Assembly: GCF_001593605.1 (NCBI RefSeq)
Contig: NZ_CP012836.1
Location: forward strand, 3,662,501-3,726,500
Length of the DNA stretch: 64,000 bases
Origin: Algoriphagus sanaruensis
GTDB taxonomy: Bacteria; Bacteroidota; Bacteroidia; Cytophagales; Cyclobacteriaceae
Direction of reading: 5' to 3'
The notes below the pieces were generated by a model that searched no databases, was not told the origin of the DNA, and worked only from the letters and a program-made list of their open reading frames with translations. The position numbers and the translations under genes are program-made. Shown one piece after another: positions 62,671 to 64,000 of this stretch (the stretch's first letter is position 1; the number at the start of each line of letters is the position of its first letter).

Positions 62671-63870
62671 TTATTCTGCCAAAGCAGCAACTCCTGGAAG
62701 GACTTTCCCTTCCATATGCTCCAACAACGCGCCACCACCTGTGGACACGTAAGAAACCTGCTCTGTGAATCCGAATTTATTGACAGCAGCGGCAGAATCA
62801 CCTCCACCAATCAATGAGAAAGCTCCATTTTGAGTTGCTTGAGCCACATATTCTGCAATTGCAATGGTTCCTTTGTTGAAAGACTCCATTTCAAATACAC
62901 CCATTGGTCCATTCCAAAGGATAGTTTTGGATTCCAAAATCACCTTACCAAAAAGTTCTCTTGTCTTTGGCCCGATGTCTAATCCCATCCAATCCGTCGG
63001 AATTTCTCCGCTATTTACCAAGCCTTGATTCGCCTCATTAGAGAAAGCATCAGCAATCACTGTGTCTACTGGAAGAATCAAATTCACGCCTTTTGCCTTC
63101 GCTTTTTCCATCAGCTCCAACACGTAATCCATTTTATCCGCCTCCAAAAGGGAAGTTCCAATCTCACCACCTTTTGCTTTGGCAAAGGTGTAAGACATTC
63201 CACCACCAATGATCAGATTGTCAACCTTTTCAAGAAGACGCTCAATGATTAAAATCTTATCAGCAATCTTGGCTCCGCCCATAATGGCCGTGTACGGACG
63301 CTCAGGATTTCCTAGTACTTTATCTGCATTAGTCAATTCAGATTCCATCAAGTATCCAGCAACTTTCTCAGAAAAATTCTCTGCAATTACGGCTGTAGAA
63401 GCATGCGCTCGGTGTGCAGTTCCAAATGCATCATTGACATAGACATCACCCAATTTGGCGAGTTTGGCAGCAAACTCCTGATCTCCTTTTTCTTCTTCTT
63501 TGTAGAATCTAAGGTTTTCGAGAAGCAATACTTCACCAGCACCAAGACCTGCAGCTAGTTCAGTAGCATCAGCTCCGATGCAATCAGTTGCAAATTTGAC
63601 GGGTTGACCCAATGCAGCTTCTACGGCTGATAGGATATGTTTCAAAGAATATTTATCCTCAGGACCACCTTTTGGACGACCGAGGTGAGACATCAAGATC
63701 GCTGAACCGCCATCTTTCAAAATTTTCTTAATGGTAGGAACCGCCGCTTGAATTCGAGTATCATCAGTTACATTGAAGCTTCCGTCCAATGGCACATTAA
63801 AATCGACTCTAACCAGGGCCTTTTTGCCTGCAAAATTGAGGCTATCCACATTTTTTACATTCAAACTCAT
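62671..63870 (-). CDS. pgk: Phosphoglycerate kinase
   Basis: 399 aa. [14 protein letters not shown] at the N-terminus, [12 protein letters not shown], the substrate-binding [33 protein letters not shown] and the C-terminal nucleotide segment [14 protein letters not shown]. It transfers phosphate from 1,3-bisphosphoglycerate to ADP in glycolysis. Monocistronic in view, followed by a strong terminator; the region 63871-64000 upstream shows no gene or clear promoter before the window ends. Confidence 0.97.
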   Translation of the reverse strand: MSLNVKNVDSLNFAGKKALVRVDFNVPLDGSFNVTDDTRIQAAVPTIKKILKDGGSAILMSHLGRPKGGPEDKYSLKHILSAVEAALGQPVKFATDCIGADATELAAGLGAGEVLLLENLRFYKEEEKGDQEFAAKLAKLGDVYVNDAFGTAHRAHASTAVIAENFSEKVAGYLMESELTNADKVLGNPERPYTAIMGGAKIADKILIIERLLEKVDNLIIGGGMSYTFAKAKGGEIGTSLLEADKMDYVLELMEKAKAKGVNLILPVDTVIADAFSNEANQGLVNSGEIPTDWMGLDIGPKTRELFGKVILESKTILWNGPMGVFEMESFNKGTIAIAEYVAQATQNGAFSLIGGGDSAAAVNKFGFTEQVSYVSTGGGALLEHMEGKVLPGVAALAE

Positions 63871-64000
63871 AGTATTGGTTTAATAGATGTTGAATTGGTT
63901 TTCGTAAAAACTGCCTGAAATTTAAGCCAAATTCATCCAAAAGTCGACCCTTCTTTCCGATCATTTTGTGAAATCCCAAGATTCCATTTTCGAAATCGAT

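Noticed and set aside
1..64000. CRISPR array, insertion sequence, prophage or rRNA genes
   Set aside because: No regularly spaced repeats, transposase or integrase motifs, phage structural genes or rRNA signatures were seen on either strand.

Overview
The window looks like chromosomal DNA of a Bacteroidota bacterium, most likely order Cytophagales, family Cyclobacteriaceae (Algoriphagus-like). The signs are a PorP/SprF-type protein, four large secreted proteins with gliding-motility/type IX secretion (T9SS) C-terminal domains, an exbB-exbD-exbD operon, UMF1 and SbtA transporters, promoters of the Bacteroidota form (TTG, about 19-20 bases, TAnnTTTG), few visible Shine-Dalgarno sites, and many ATGA stop/start overlaps. 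The taxon is inferred from gene content, not from an rRNA gene.

Layout. 1-14943: M48 peptidase (cut by the left edge) and PorP/SprF on the minus strand, divergent from a large T9SS-type surface protein, yaaA and two shortened paralogues of that surface protein. 15062-18052: a sugar-type MFS transporter, an AT-rich stretch with two zinc-ribbon membrane proteins, and a small lipoprotein. 18156-26983: tRNA-Arg(ACG), an outer-membrane barrel, PAP2-rpoN, asnS, an MFS transporter, Nnr and a UMF1 transporter. 27045-29340: the ExbB/ExbD energy-transduction operon. 29930-36868: tRNA-Ser(GGA), then a tightly packed seven-gene minus-strand operon (glycosyltransferase, small protein, PP2C phosphatase, polysaccharide deacetylase, glycosyltransferase, TatD, AnsA), divergent from ruvC. 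36915-40592: PorT-like protein, a Crp/Fnr regulator, an exact FNR-type palindrome, and a beta-helix/diheme-cytochrome lipoprotein pair. 40594-47139: racemase-GNAT-sodium symporter operon and sdhCAB. 47593-57150: a second T9SS surface protein translationally coupled to a DCC protein, SbtA divergent from LysR, fabD, folK, sppA and a flavin reductase. 57214-64000: a secreted EEP hydrolase, a GKG-rich lipoprotein, an OmpR-type two-component system with an outer-membrane protein and a secreted Pro-rich protein, and pgk.

How the parts may work together. PorP/SprF plus the cysteine-rich modular proteins suggest a T9SS-exported surface apparatus. The strongest undescribed unit is the two-component locus at 58145-62629. 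The promoters of the Pro-rich gene (head of the RR-HK operon) and of the GKG-rich lipoprotein share a TCTTCAT-N4-TCTTCAT direct repeat exactly 10 bases from a -7-like element. This predicts a self-regulated envelope-sensing regulon. A second prediction is that the Crp/Fnr protein, whose recognition helix carries the FNR-type E-T-L-S-R signature, acts on the TTGAT-CTAG-ATCAA site in front of the beta-helix/cytochrome pair.

No CRISPR array, insertion sequence, prophage or rRNA gene was seen. All assignments come from reading the sequence; no database search was run.
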